Counted from the stretch's first letter, positions 14,467-25,083 are shown. The stretch is 64,000 bases of DNA from Mucilaginibacter sp. L196 (GCF_009765905.1 NZ_LMUO01000019.1:296303-360302), one strand, 5' to 3'. Made by a program: numbers and translations. Notes: generated by a model from the letters alone, not told the origin.

Positions 14467-17094
14467 TTAATTGTTAGTATTGGCATCTTCGGCCATTTCC
14501 AGGATGATGGAATCCATGCGGTCGAGTTCGGATTTTATATGATGGAGGATCTCAGGGTCGGGGTCAGTTTTAAGCATTGTTATCAATCCTTTTAGGTTAG
14601 CAAGCGGGCTGCGTATAAGGTGTGATTGTTTCCATGCCATATCCTTTATACTATTAATGTGGTTCTGGATATGTTTATAGGCTGTTTTAAGGTTTTGTTC
14701 GGCATTTTTACGTTCAGTAATATCATATAATGCCATCAATATGCCCAATATATCGGTATGATCGCTGGTGATGGGGAACAGGCGTACATAATACCATAAT
14801 GTTGAGCCATCCGCTTGCGGAAAATTAACTTCAATATTTATGTTCTCGCCATTTAAAACCTTGTTGGTAAATTTATGTAACTGCGGGAACTTGTCCGGCG
14901 GAAAATAGTCGGAAAGATGGCTGCTGCTTTCGGGGTTATGGCCATATTGTTTTTTAACAAACTGGATAGCCTTCGGGTTAAACATCAGGGCTTTAAGATC
15001 CTTATCGAATAACCCATAAGCGGTATCAGTAGTATTTAATATAGCCTTTAAGTTTGCTTCTGATTTTTTGAGAGACTCTTCGGCCTTAAACTGTTCAGTT
15101 ATATCATTTGTTTGTGATAGCCTTACCGGGCGGCCTTCAATAATAATATCGTGCGTAGTTAGCCTAACAACCATTATAGTTCCATCTTTTTTAACATGGC
15201 GGGCAATCCTCGTTTTATCATTATCATTTTCATATCCCCGTAACTGTATTTCACGGTCTTCAGGCAATCGCAATGTAGTTACATCCATACTGGTTAGCTC
15301 TTCTTTGCTATAGCCATAGTGGTTTGCGGCGGCATCGTTTACCGCGAGTATCTTCAGGCTGTCTTTAGCTATCATCCACATTGGCATTGGGTTGCTTTCA
15401 AACATCACCTTGTATTTTTGCTCTGACAATTTAAGTTCGTCCTCGGCTTTTCTACGTTCGGTAACATCCATCATGGAGCCGATGATAGTTGGAATGCTAC
15501 TCATCGTAACCCGGCTGCCATAAAATTCGACCCAATTGCTTGAGCCATCTTTCTTTTTGCCCATTGTTTCATAACGTACACTGTCAATTTTGCCCTCCAT
15601 GCGCAGTTTTACCTGTTGGTTGGTGTATTCGCGGTGTGTGTCATAAATAATGGCATCCACAGGGACAGTATTTGTTAACTCTTCCGGTTGATAACCAAAA
15701 ATTTCAGCAAATCGCGGGTTTACATAACTAAACTTGCCGTGCTGAACCATGTATATGCCCACCATTGATTTATCGGCAATTGTCCTGAATTTGAGCTCGG
15801 CATCGCTAACTTCCGACGCCATTTTATTACGATCGGTAACATCACGGGCAACCACCATAACGCGGTTATCCGGGAATACTTTAACATTCACCTCCGCGGT
15901 AAACTTTTCGCCCGATTTCCTGACAAATCTTCTCTCAAACGGTCCTTGCCCAATGTAACTGGTTAACAAAGGTAAAGGCCTGCTTTTTAACTCTTCGGGA
16001 TCAAGTAACGTTTTTACGTTCATGTGCAGTAATTCTTTCCGCGTGTACCCGGTCATCTCGCACATACTATCGTTTACCTCGGTAAAATTCCTGTCGCTAT
16101 CTACCACATAAATAGCATCGGTGGCTTGTTGAATGAGGGTGTGATAACGTTCCTCGCTTTTTTGATATTCAATTGTTCGTTGTTCTACCCGTTCTTCCAG
16201 CTCCGCATTCATATTGATCACCTCATCCTCGGCAAGTTTTCGTTTATCATCAATACTGTTTAACCAATTGGTTGTATTCCATATCAGCGCGATAGCTGCC
16301 AGTAAAAGGCAAATAACCAACACCGCCATGCCGATATCCGCAGAAGAAAATAATTTTGAATTTTTTGTTTCGAGTTTTAATACTCCAAAAATCAGGATCA
16401 TTAAAAAAATGAGCGTACAAAGCCGACGGGCAACCCGGTTGCCAACGCGGTCACCTGTAAAAATAGCTGCAAGTCCGAGGTCGGGATTTAGAAGTGCTGC
16501 CGCCATTGATAACAGTAAAAACAATATAGCCGTAGTAAAAGCCATAGAGGTAACGTAAAACAAGGAATTGTACAAAGAAACATTATACATGTAACCTATT
16601 AATGCAGTACCGGCAATTAAAGTAACCGCGTGAAAAAGGTATTGCGAAACAGCGTGCAGGACGCGATTTTTTGTACAGAAAAAAAGATAGCCTAAACCTA
16701 AAAAACAAAAACTTAATGAAGCATTAAACGCCATGCGGCCGGGATGTGGGAATGCAGCTGAAACAGGTGTATTATCCCTGGCAAACAATTGATCAATGCC
16801 TGTATCGATATGAAAAAATTCCTGGCTTATGGTAAGGAGGGCGATTAATATACTCAGTGATGATAAAATGAAAAACAATGAGGAGTGGCAGCCTTTAAAA
16901 TGCCATTGCGAAACCAATAGTGCACCGCCGAACAGCACAAAACAAAGCGAGGCGTTGAAGCGCATAGCTACGCCGGGAAGTATGGTTAAAATTCCGCTAC
17001 CGGGGAAAATCCAGCCAATCATAATCATAATTCCCACAGCCATGGTGACCATGCTTATCGGTATGATAATGTTGTTTTTTGGTGATGCCGGCAT
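14467..17094 (-). CDS. Membrane sensor with four PAS domains and an H-box but no ATPase domain
   Basis: The first 290 residues hold about eight membrane segments (for example IIIPISMVTMAVGIMIMIG, then LILIFGVLKLE and MAVLVICLLLAAIALIW). A short coiled coil (AEDEVINMNAELEERVEQRTIEYQKSEERY) leads into four PAS domains at about 310-435 (CEMTGYTRKELL), 440-560 (FAEIFGYQPEEL), 565-690 (AAANHYGYSKEEL) and 695-810 (FDKDLKALMFN). The C-terminus has an H-box-like helix, MAWKQSHLIRSPLANLKGL, and a second helix, and stops there at residue 875. The N, G1 and G2 boxes of the ATPase are absent. It could dimerise with or be phosphorylated by another kinase. Confidence 0.9.
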   Translation of the reverse strand: MPASPKNNIIIPISMVTMAVGIMIMIGWIFPGSGILTILPGVAMRFNASLCFVLFGGALLVSQWHFKGCHSSLFFILSSLSILIALLTISQEFFHIDTGIDQLFARDNTPVSAAFPHPGRMAFNASLSFCFLGLGYLFFCTKNRVLHAVSQYLFHAVTLIAGTALIGYMYNVSLYNSLFYVTSMAFTTAILFLLLSMAAALLNPDLGLAAIFTGDRVGNRVARRLCTLIFLMILIFGVLKLETKNSKLFSSADIGMAVLVICLLLAAIALIWNTTNWLNSIDDKRKLAEDEVINMNAELEERVEQRTIEYQKSEERYHTLIQQATDAIYVVDSDRNFTEVNDSMCEMTGYTRKELLHMNVKTLLDPEELKSRPLPLLTSYIGQGPFERRFVRKSGEKFTAEVNVKVFPDNRVMVVARDVTDRNKMASEVSDAELKFRTIADKSMVGIYMVQHGKFSYVNPRFAEIFGYQPEELTNTVPVDAIIYDTHREYTNQQVKLRMEGKIDSVRYETMGKKKDGSSNWVEFYGSRVTMSSIPTIIGSMMDVTERRKAEDELKLSEQKYKVMFESNPMPMWMIAKDSLKILAVNDAAANHYGYSKEELTSMDVTTLRLPEDREIQLRGYENDNDKTRIARHVKKDGTIMVVRLTTHDIIIEGRPVRLSQTNDITEQFKAEESLKKSEANLKAILNTTDTAYGLFDKDLKALMFNPKAIQFVKKQYGHNPESSSHLSDYFPPDKFPQLHKFTNKVLNGENINIEVNFPQADGSTLWYYVRLFPITSDHTDILGILMALYDITERKNAEQNLKTAYKHIQNHINSIKDMAWKQSHLIRSPLANLKGLITMLKTDPDPEILHHIKSELDRMDSIILEMAEDANTNN

Positions 17095-17497
17095 TTGACT
17101 ATAATACGGTTAAAATCAACAAAAGTTTAGGTTAGGCGATAAACCCTTGGGTTTATATTAATTATGCTAATAAAGTTATTATAAAATATGCGAAAAAAGA
17201 ATTTTTGTGGCGGGAGAAGATGGTGCGGGTGCGGTTGAGAGAAATGGAGAGTATAGGTGTTCGGAAGATGAGATTTGCTTATTTTTTAATGAGTTTTTAT
17301 AAACAAATGATTTGTCATGCTGAGGTACCAAGCATCTGTACACACGTAAACTAACTTACAGATTCTTCGCTACGCTCAGAATGACACCCTTTTTAAATCT
17401 TCCGAACAGCCATAGAGTAGAGAGCAAGGATGGTTGATTGGGTTGAATAGTGTCAAAAAAATCACTCATTCACCTAAGCACTCTATTCGCTAAATTC
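17095..17497. other. Intergenic region of 403 bases holding a nested palindrome
   Basis: No gene is seen. It holds the upstream region of the PAS sensor (minus) and the region after tamL (minus). The R6/R2 nested repeat occupies 17259-17407 and the 20-mer shared with 6505-6524 lies at 17431-17450. Confidence 0.7.
17259..17407. repeat. Family R6 palindrome with an R2 repeat nested in it
   Basis: Arms GTTCGGAAGAT (17259-17269) and ATCTTCCGAAC (17397-17407) are exact complements. The inner part is a complete R2 repeat at 17314-17385 (starts GTCATGCTGAGGTACC, ends TACGCTCAGAATGAC). The TTTAAAAAGGGTGTCATTC word on the minus strand matches the centre of the R6 copy at 7081-7226. Confidence 0.8.
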
Positions 17498-19777
17498 TTA
17501 GAATGGATAGCCTATTGCCAGGTTAAATACCGAGTTATTAATGCTTATGCTATTAAAACGATTGCGCTGTCCTACTGGTCGGGATGGATCGATTAATGGG
17601 AAGCCCAAATCGGTGCGTAGTATTAACACCGAAAGGTTAAAGCGTAAACCGAAACCAGCATCGGCAGCCACCTGATTTAAGAAGTTTTTGCCGAAGGCGG
17701 CGCCCGGTAAACCTGTTTCCGGATGGAGCAACCATATATTGCCGGCATCAGCAAATAGCGCGCCTTCAACAATACTAAACAGTTTGGCACGGTATTCAAC
17801 GTTGCCTTCTAATTTTATGTCGCCCGATTCGTCAGCTAAAAATTGGGTGCCGCCATAACCTGTCGCTGTACGGTAATCATACGAACCGGGGCCTAATGTA
17901 CGTGCCTGGAAGCCTCTTAAACTATTTGGCCCGCCAATAAAGAATTGCTGTGTGTACGGCAGGATAGTGGAGTTGCCATAAGGCAAGCCAACATCAACCA
18001 GTAAGCGCATAGCCAGCTTGGTACCCGGACTTAATTTATGGAAGAACCGGATTTCGTTTTCGAGTTTTACATATTGATCGAATGGGGTGCCGAATATCGT
18101 TTTCGCTTTTCCGTCCAGGGTATCAGCCCCTAGTACCAGTCCTAATAACGTAGCAGATGTGCTTATTTTGCCCATGTAGTAAAAGCTATTGGTCCTGAAG
18201 TCGTCGCTGGTATTATCGTAGGTATAGGCATAGCTTGGGCCAAAGGTTAGCTGGTTATTGATAACGTGTTTTAAAGTAGGATTACCTGTTTTGCGGATAC
18301 TATCCAGGTAAAGTGGTGTAACGTTAGTTGCATTTACATACGCAAAATCTAACAGATCAAGATTATGCTGTTTGTATAGGCTGGGTTTCCATTGGTAACC
18401 CCATGATGCATTAAACGAGTTTAAATTGTAGAGTTGTGAGCGGTCAACCAGCGTATAGCCAGTGGTTAAAATAGTGCGGGGGATAAAGGCGTTATCAGTA
18501 GTAAAATCAAACGGACTAATAAACCTTGGCCATGATAGGGATGGGGTTACACCAAATTGGTAAACATTAAAACCATGCTGGTAACTGCCAAATTGCTTAT
18601 CGGTACTGGTGAAAAATGTAACGCTAAGCAGCTCGGCGCCTTTAAAGGTATTCTTGTTTTTGAAGGTTAAATCAAGCTGTGTACCATCATAATTGGCAGA
18701 TGTTTGCCGGGCCAGGATCTCGGCGGTTAGCGATTTTCGTTTTGCCTGAGTGAGGAAATAATAAACATCCAGGAATGCCGAATCGGGGGTAACATCCTCA
18801 AACCTGTTTTTTACATAGGTGAATGGGCCCAGTTCAATAAAACGACTTAGAGAGTTATTATGTTCGGTACGGTTGTATACATCGCCGGGGTGCAGTAATA
18901 CCGTATTTTTAAACATAAAAGGTCTTACGGTTTTTCTGCCGCCTATCACATTGTACCAGCGGTATTTAACAGCTGAATCTAATTTTAGCGATGTATCCTG
19001 TAAGCTGTAATGCGGGTAAACGTATATATTCCTGATCTTATACACCCATCTCGCTTCATCAGGAGTAGTTGCCTTTACCTTTACAAACATATCAATCTGG
19101 TGGCCCGCGATGGTACTGTCGTACTTCATGATCAGGTCTTCAGGGGCGAAGTAGTAGTAGCCTTCTTCTTTTAATTTGGCATCAATGCGTATGCGTTCAT
19201 TAACAATTTTGCTAAGGTTGTACTGGTCGCCAACTTTAAGGAACGTTTGTTTAGATGTTCCGGTAACGGCGGTATCCAAATCATCCTTTTCCTGCGGGAA
19301 AACAATTTTTCGGTAATGATACGCCGGGCCTGCTTGCACAGTATATACCGCTTTAGTTATGCGATTTTTACCTACGGTATCGCCGCTAACTTGTGCAATA
19401 AAATAGCCTTCGTTTTGCAGTTGACTTTGTAAAAGGGTACTGTTTTTAACCAGATCCACACTACTGGCTAAAACAGGAGGTTCGCCTAAATGAGTATTTA
19501 TGTAGTGCCTAAGCCCGCGTTCCTTATTGGTTTTTGTTTTTTCGTAGATGTATAATTTGTACCGTAAACCCAGGATGGTTGCATTGGTTTTTGGCCTTAA
19601 CAAACCTTCTAACTCTGTTGTTATAGCGTTTTTATCCCCCTTTTTCATATCAGCATCAGCTATCTTTACCTCGCCGCCGGTATACAGTTTTTGGCCTGGG
19701 GGTAAAAACCTGGTAGTACTGCACGCGCTGACAAAAACAGCAATAAAAAGGATAGATATGTAGCTAAGTTTTGTCAT
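17498..19777 (-). CDS. tamL: TamL, BamA/TamA-like outer-membrane assembly lipoprotein
   Basis: This 759-residue protein has a lipobox VSAC with Cys19, so unlike proteobacterial TamA it is a lipoprotein; this is the Bacteroidota variant. POTRA-like repeats occupy roughly residues 30-380 (LRHYINTHLGEPPVLA, TQSQLQN-type block LLQSQLQNEGYF, then YTVQAGPAYHYRKI). The C-terminal half is a 16-strand barrel with the conserved QFFIGGPNSLRGFQARTLGPG, equivalent to the lid-lock region of BamA family proteins, and it ends SVFNLAIGYPF with a terminal Phe. Together with TamB it inserts outer-membrane proteins or moves lipids. The tamB gene lies 3 bases upstream. Confidence 0.93.
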   Translation of the reverse strand: MTKLSYISILFIAVFVSACSTTRFLPPGQKLYTGGEVKIADADMKKGDKNAITTELEGLLRPKTNATILGLRYKLYIYEKTKTNKERGLRHYINTHLGEPPVLASSVDLVKNSTLLQSQLQNEGYFIAQVSGDTVGKNRITKAVYTVQAGPAYHYRKIVFPQEKDDLDTAVTGTSKQTFLKVGDQYNLSKIVNERIRIDAKLKEEGYYYFAPEDLIMKYDSTIAGHQIDMFVKVKATTPDEARWVYKIRNIYVYPHYSLQDTSLKLDSAVKYRWYNVIGGRKTVRPFMFKNTVLLHPGDVYNRTEHNNSLSRFIELGPFTYVKNRFEDVTPDSAFLDVYYFLTQAKRKSLTAEILARQTSANYDGTQLDLTFKNKNTFKGAELLSVTFFTSTDKQFGSYQHGFNVYQFGVTPSLSWPRFISPFDFTTDNAFIPRTILTTGYTLVDRSQLYNLNSFNASWGYQWKPSLYKQHNLDLLDFAYVNATNVTPLYLDSIRKTGNPTLKHVINNQLTFGPSYAYTYDNTSDDFRTNSFYYMGKISTSATLLGLVLGADTLDGKAKTIFGTPFDQYVKLENEIRFFHKLSPGTKLAMRLLVDVGLPYGNSTILPYTQQFFIGGPNSLRGFQARTLGPGSYDYRTATGYGGTQFLADESGDIKLEGNVEYRAKLFSIVEGALFADAGNIWLLHPETGLPGAAFGKNFLNQVAADAGFGLRFNLSVLILRTDLGFPLIDPSRPVGQRNRFNSISINNSVFNLAIGYPF

Positions 19778-19780
19778 AGG

Positions 19781-22700
19781 TTAGTTTGATAGTTGTTTGT
19801 TTTGCGCAGGCTGATCGGCGGGTTGTGTGTTAGTTACCGCTTCGTCATGCTTTTCTTCCGCTTGTTTTAATGCTTTCTTTTTCTCTTTTTGATCTTGTTT
19901 ATATTTCTTTGCGCGCTCTTTATCCGCTTTTGATTTTTTGACGAATAACTCCTTAAATTTATTGTACTCGTAAGTTATGGAGAAACCAACGCCGGTTTCA
20001 ACCACCTGGCCCTCAATTACAATAAACTCATCTTTACGGTAAGCCCTAATCATGTAGCGGCCATCCTCGGTCAGTTTGTAATTTACAGATAGGTTGCCCG
20101 CTATATCGGTAGTTTTTTGGCCCGGCTGATTTTGACCTTCCAGGTTAAAGTTGTTGCCTACGGTTACCGTAACACGGTCATTTAAAAACTGTTTGGACAG
20201 GCCGACATTTAAATCAGTTCGGTTTTGCTGAACGCCTGTGGAGTAATCAGCACCCGAAGTAAGGTTAAAGCTCAGCTGTACGCCACCAATCAGGTTGCCT
20301 GCAAGTTTGTTCAGTTGGTCGGATAACAAACTGCTCACACTGTTACGAATAGCGCCGTTTATGCCCGTACTGCCTCCATTGCTTTGCAGCGGGTTATCGC
20401 CAATAAAGTGGCCCAGTACCAGTACGCCTAATACCTGCTTATTCATTTCGTTAGGGTCCTGGCGTACTTGTGCAAGGCGGTCGTTGACGGTTTGAACAAC
20501 CGTAGGGGATACCTCATAACTGCTATCCGGCAATATAATGTCGAAACTGATATCTGGTTTTAATAATTGATTTTTTAGATTCAAGTTAACATTGAACGGT
20601 AGTTTTTGCTTGTACTGAGTGGCGTTTACCGAAGTGTTATCGCCACCTAATTGTTGTTGCACCAAATCAATCGGTGGTACGTTGGCCACATACACAGCCG
20701 TCAGGTTGATATTGGCGCTGGTTGGGTCGCCGGTCCAGGTTATGTTGCTTCCTTTTTTGAATAGGAAAGTACGTTTTACCGTGGCGTAAGACAGGTTGTA
20801 TGATCCGCTTTCGACAGTATAAATACCTGTCAGGTTTGTTTTTCCGCTTGGGTCGATACCACCATTAAGGTGTGCTTCGCCTTGTATATGTACCACATCG
20901 CCGTTAGATGGATCGATAACAATGGTGAAACGGGCAGCTTTGCTGATGTTTACCGTCGCGCTTACATCAAGGCCTTTCAGGTTTGATTGTTTCAGCGAAT
21001 CGAGTTTCCTCGCCATTAAAATAGAATCCAGCTTAGGTGCATTCTCATTAATTACTTCAACTACGCCCTTACGGTCCTCAACCCCCGGATCATCCTCCGG
21101 CAAAACAATAGTCAGATCTGTTTTATCATTTACGGTTAAGGTAGCATCAACAATAGGCTTATCCGTATTACCGGTTATGCTTACATCACTGTTCAAATAC
21201 AGCTTACCGTAGTACATTTTATTATCGGCCTGGGTTGAGTTAATCACCCTGAAATTATCCATGTGGATCTTCATCCCGAATTTAAAGTCGGTATAAGTTG
21301 TGGTGTAGATAGAGCCTGTTACCACCGCTTTATTCCCGGTAGAATCGACAAGCGTAAAATCATTAAAGCGGATGCCATCATTATTAAAAGTGATGCTCTC
21401 ATTCGGCAAACTGAAATAGGAATTGAGCATAGATACATTAAAGCCGACCTTATTAAAGTTAATATCACCCCGAATTGCAGGAGCGGTAGGGGTGCCCGTT
21501 ATTTTCATATCGCCCGTGATATTGCCGGTAGCCCGGCGAATGTTGCCAAAGCTAAAACCTTCAATAGTCTTCATGTTCAGCGTAACGATGTTCAGATCCA
21601 TATCAAAGCGGCTATCCGGTTGGGTGTAGTAAATTCCTTTGAGGGTTACCTGGTTGCCTTTGCCGGTAATATCCATATCGGCGCTGTAAGCATCGGCGGT
21701 TTGGTTATTTACCTTCAGGGCGATGTTGCCTACGGTATCACCTTTGAAATTAAAGTCGCCTACATTTAAAGCAGCGGTAAAAAGTGGTGATTTTTGGAAA
21801 TTGCTGATATGCGCGTCGCCATTAAGTACACCGCCGACTTGTAACGAATCCTGCTGGGCTAAACGGGTTAGTGTTTCGATGTGGAAATTTTTAAAGTCGA
21901 CCGTAATTGGCGCATTAAATTCCTGTGGATTGCTGGTAACACCTAATGATTGCCCGGAATTGCTGATCACAAAATCCTTAGCCATGATCCCTTTAGTGCC
22001 GAATTGCAATGCATTGTCACTGGCCACCGCCCACTCGGTATAATCAAGCAGCAAACCATTTTGCAGGAAGCTGAATTGGTATTCATTTGGTAAAGCACTG
22101 AATACACCCGCGATGCGGTAACGCTCCTTTTTAGCAGCATCGCGTACCTGCAAACTGAGGTTTAGTTTATTGTTTTGGGCGTTGCCCGATATACTGGTAT
22201 ATAGCAAATTGAGTGATGAACCCGCCGTAACATTATCCACGGTAATGGCATAGTTAAGGGCGTTGTTGGCCGTATTGATGTTCAGTTTTAAGTTATTGAT
22301 GGTATTAGTGCCATAAACAACTTTCGGCACCGAGCCATTTACCACCAAAGTACCTGCCTGGCTATCAAAATTACCTTTGATGAGTATGGGATCCAGCTGT
22401 TTTAAATCCGGCACGTACTGGGCAACCAATGGAGTTTTAACCACATGTACATCAAATTCAAAGCTCTCCGGTGAGTATTTTACTACATGCTTGCCGCTTG
22501 CTAAGCTGGTGTTGTAGTACTTGTTGATGAGATCCTGCATAGCGGTGCCAATCTCGGGCAGTTTGTATTTGCCAGCCATGTGAGCGGTGAGCATTGGCAG
22601 CTTTAATTTTAGGGTGCTGCTATCTGCATTCGCGGTGGACAGTAAACTTACTGTATCTAACTTAATCCGTTGCGTGCCATTTACTACCAGCAAATCAGTC

Positions 22701-24937
22701 GCTTCAATATCGGCATTCAAATAGTTAGGATCAGCAGTTGGTACTTTGGCTACAATTTTACCGTGGAAACGCATTGGCGTTTTGGAGAAATTGAGCTTTT
22801 GCATATCGATGCTATCCACATCCAGCGTAGCGAAAATCGACGGGTATTTTTTATTCATGTTAGCCTTCGCATCCAGACTGAAATGGATATTGGGATCGGT
22901 CATGAATACTTTGGCAGCATATGCGCCATCATGCGCTGTGCCGCTTAGTTTAAGGTTTTGGTAGGTGTAACCCTTTACGTAAGCTTTGGCAACATCGCCA
23001 TCAAACTTCAAATTCGCGGTTTTAGGGTTAAGTCCCGTACCCGAAATATTAGCCGACAGCGTTATGCTGCCCACTGTTTGCGGTTGCTTGGTTAGCGCTC
23101 CCACATTTAAATTATTCGCCCTAATGTTGGCCGTATAACTCGCATTGTTTTTATTGCTGCCGTTTTTCATGGCTGCCGTTAGGTCAACCGCGCCATAGTT
23201 GGTGCGCAGGTTCATTTTGGTGTTGAAATTGCTTATACCACCTTTAAAAGTTCCTTTCAGGTTGATATTTTCCGGAATGCTAACGCTAGCCGGGATCATG
23301 CCTTTTGAGGCGAGGGTATTAATATCGGTTCGACTAGTGGTAAAGTCGGCTATGTTAACATCAAAAGTAGCTTTGTTTACATTCGGCAAGCCATGCATGT
23401 TTGCTGATGCCTTGATATGGGTATTGCGTAAGCCAGTGATCTCCAAACTCGGGATGTGGAGGTCATTTACTTTGCCATATACACGGCCATTTATCCTGAA
23501 CACTTCATTAGGCGATACTTTGCCGATTGAAGAACTCATGGTCGGCATCAATATTAAAACATCTTTTAGCGCTAACCGGCTTCCATCTAAATTAGCATTC
23601 ACACTTAACGCGCCCAGGTTGGTGCTTAATGATGCGATGGACGGATAGCTCACCTGCAATTGTTTTTGAATTACAGTTTGCGGGGTTTCCAAATACAGAT
23701 CATTCAAATAAGCATTCTTCGGCCCGTAGAAGAATGTTGTATGGAATTTCTTAAGTTCGAGCCCACTTTTTTCAGAGAAGGTAAATGAATTTATTTTGCC
23801 AGACATAGTATCCGGGCTATACGACAGGTTTTCAATATCAGCATTCAAATTATGGACGTTCATGTGCGCAAAGTCGAGGCCCTTGGGGATGGCTTTGGTG
23901 GCATTGTCGTCATATTTAATATCATCATTGCTGAACGTGATCCTATCCAGCGTAGCTGCCCAGCCCTTAGTGCTCGCGGCTGGTTTTGCAAGGGTATCCA
24001 ACTGCCTAATGGCTTTTCCCACTGCTGTTTTAACCTTTTGTGGCTGGGCGAAGGTTAGTGCCGCTTTGGTATCATCCAGGTCGATGGATTTAATGCCGAT
24101 AACCTGGTTGTTCAGGTCTATCTTCTTCATCTCTACCAATAAACGGCCTAAATTTACTTTGGCAGTCATGGTTGGGGCACCGTAATCCACGTTTATTTTT
24201 GATATATCAACCGTTCCTATGTTAAGCAACATGCCTTGCGGATGCGTTGCCGTGATTGGTGTTACCGGTGGCGCAGCAGCAGGTGGCGGAACATCAGTTT
24301 GGATGATCTTTGCATTAAAGCCTGATAACGTGACCTTCGGGATGGTGAATTTCATTTTATCCAGATCGAAGGTGGTGATCTTGGTATCAAAATGGCCCAA
24401 TAAAAACTTTACGTTATAACCGGTGATGGCATCTTTATAAGCGATGTTGATCTTATTCAGAATAACCGTTTCAACAGATATGGTCATTGCCGAAGCTGTA
24501 TCCGTTGGTTTGGGAGCAACCTTTGTCGGACTTGAAAATGCCCTCATGATGTAATCAAAATTAAAAAGGCTGTCCGGCCCGCGGGTTACTTTGGCGGTGA
24601 TGCCATCCAGGTTGATCTCGTTTATTTCTACGGTGTGATGCAGTAGTTTCAGCATGCTGATGTCTACTTCGAGTTTATCGCCTGCAATTAATGTGTCGCG
24701 TTTCTGATCTTCAAAATAAACACCTTCCAGCACTATACTTTTGGGTAGCCCGATACTGATATGGTCTATGCGTACTTTAGTATGAATTTTACCTTGTAAA
24801 AAATTTACAGCTTTATTTTTAGCGAAGTTTTGTACAGTGGGTACCTGTATTAAAATAGCTACAAGCAGCACCAGGAACAGTACGCTTGCAATTATCCAAA
24901 GAATAGTTTTTAAAGCTATAAGTCCAAATCGTTTCAA
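19781..24937 (-). CDS. tamB: TamB, translocation and assembly module / AsmA-like periplasmic bridge protein
   Basis: This 1718-residue protein has one N-terminal membrane anchor (IIASVLFLVLLVAILIQ, about 15-31), then an AsmA-like N-domain (VNFLQGKIHTKVRIDHISIGLPKSIVLEG) and a very long run of beta strands, the shape expected for a hydrophobic groove spanning the periplasm. The DUF490 domain is at about residues 1250-1640 (ITWTGDPTSANINLTAVY, VLGHFIGDNPLQS, GGVQLSFNLTSGADYSTG, VGLSKQFLNDRVTVTVG). A Lys- and Glu-rich tail ends it. Many AsmA-family proteins carry phospholipids between membranes. It is first in the tamB-tamL operon, 3 bases ahead of tamL. Confidence 0.95.
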   Translation of the reverse strand: MKRFGLIALKTILWIIASVLFLVLLVAILIQVPTVQNFAKNKAVNFLQGKIHTKVRIDHISIGLPKSIVLEGVYFEDQKRDTLIAGDKLEVDISMLKLLHHTVEINEINLDGITAKVTRGPDSLFNFDYIMRAFSSPTKVAPKPTDTASAMTISVETVILNKINIAYKDAITGYNVKFLLGHFDTKITTFDLDKMKFTIPKVTLSGFNAKIIQTDVPPPAAAPPVTPITATHPQGMLLNIGTVDISKINVDYGAPTMTAKVNLGRLLVEMKKIDLNNQVIGIKSIDLDDTKAALTFAQPQKVKTAVGKAIRQLDTLAKPAASTKGWAATLDRITFSNDDIKYDDNATKAIPKGLDFAHMNVHNLNADIENLSYSPDTMSGKINSFTFSEKSGLELKKFHTTFFYGPKNAYLNDLYLETPQTVIQKQLQVSYPSIASLSTNLGALSVNANLDGSRLALKDVLILMPTMSSSIGKVSPNEVFRINGRVYGKVNDLHIPSLEITGLRNTHIKASANMHGLPNVNKATFDVNIADFTTSRTDINTLASKGMIPASVSIPENINLKGTFKGGISNFNTKMNLRTNYGAVDLTAAMKNGSNKNNASYTANIRANNLNVGALTKQPQTVGSITLSANISGTGLNPKTANLKFDGDVAKAYVKGYTYQNLKLSGTAHDGAYAAKVFMTDPNIHFSLDAKANMNKKYPSIFATLDVDSIDMQKLNFSKTPMRFHGKIVAKVPTADPNYLNADIEATDLLVVNGTQRIKLDTVSLLSTANADSSTLKLKLPMLTAHMAGKYKLPEIGTAMQDLINKYYNTSLASGKHVVKYSPESFEFDVHVVKTPLVAQYVPDLKQLDPILIKGNFDSQAGTLVVNGSVPKVVYGTNTINNLKLNINTANNALNYAITVDNVTAGSSLNLLYTSISGNAQNNKLNLSLQVRDAAKKERYRIAGVFSALPNEYQFSFLQNGLLLDYTEWAVASDNALQFGTKGIMAKDFVISNSGQSLGVTSNPQEFNAPITVDFKNFHIETLTRLAQQDSLQVGGVLNGDAHISNFQKSPLFTAALNVGDFNFKGDTVGNIALKVNNQTADAYSADMDITGKGNQVTLKGIYYTQPDSRFDMDLNIVTLNMKTIEGFSFGNIRRATGNITGDMKITGTPTAPAIRGDINFNKVGFNVSMLNSYFSLPNESITFNNDGIRFNDFTLVDSTGNKAVVTGSIYTTTYTDFKFGMKIHMDNFRVINSTQADNKMYYGKLYLNSDVSITGNTDKPIVDATLTVNDKTDLTIVLPEDDPGVEDRKGVVEVINENAPKLDSILMARKLDSLKQSNLKGLDVSATVNISKAARFTIVIDPSNGDVVHIQGEAHLNGGIDPSGKTNLTGIYTVESGSYNLSYATVKRTFLFKKGSNITWTGDPTSANINLTAVYVANVPPIDLVQQQLGGDNTSVNATQYKQKLPFNVNLNLKNQLLKPDISFDIILPDSSYEVSPTVVQTVNDRLAQVRQDPNEMNKQVLGVLVLGHFIGDNPLQSNGGSTGINGAIRNSVSSLLSDQLNKLAGNLIGGVQLSFNLTSGADYSTGVQQNRTDLNVGLSKQFLNDRVTVTVGNNFNLEGQNQPGQKTTDIAGNLSVNYKLTEDGRYMIRAYRKDEFIVIEGQVVETGVGFSITYEYNKFKELFVKKSKADKERAKKYKQDQKEKKKALKQAEEKHDEAVTNTQPADQPAQNKQLSN

Positions 24938-25005
24938 ATGTTATACGTTTTTCAAAGGTGAAGATTGTTGTTGCTTATAATAATACAAATAATTTGTTAA
25001 ACCAT

Positions 25006-25083
25006 AGCCCCCTCTAAATCTCCCCCGGTAGGGGAGACTTTAATTTTTAAAGCCCTCCCTTCCGGGGAGGGTTGGGAGGGGCT
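25006..25083. repeat. Palindromic repeat, family R3
   Basis: AGCCCCCTCTAAATCTCCCC at the left and GGGTTGGGAGGGGCT at the right are imperfect complements; inner words CTCCCCCGGTAGGGGAG and CCCTCCCTTCCGGGGAGGG are themselves palindromic. Located between the divergent tamB and dnaE genes. Confidence 0.8.

Noticed and set aside
21263..24185. Open frames on the plus strand opposite tamB (for example 21263-21769, 23199-23648, 23796-24185)
   Set aside because: Shadow frames across a real 1718-residue gene, with no family resemblance.
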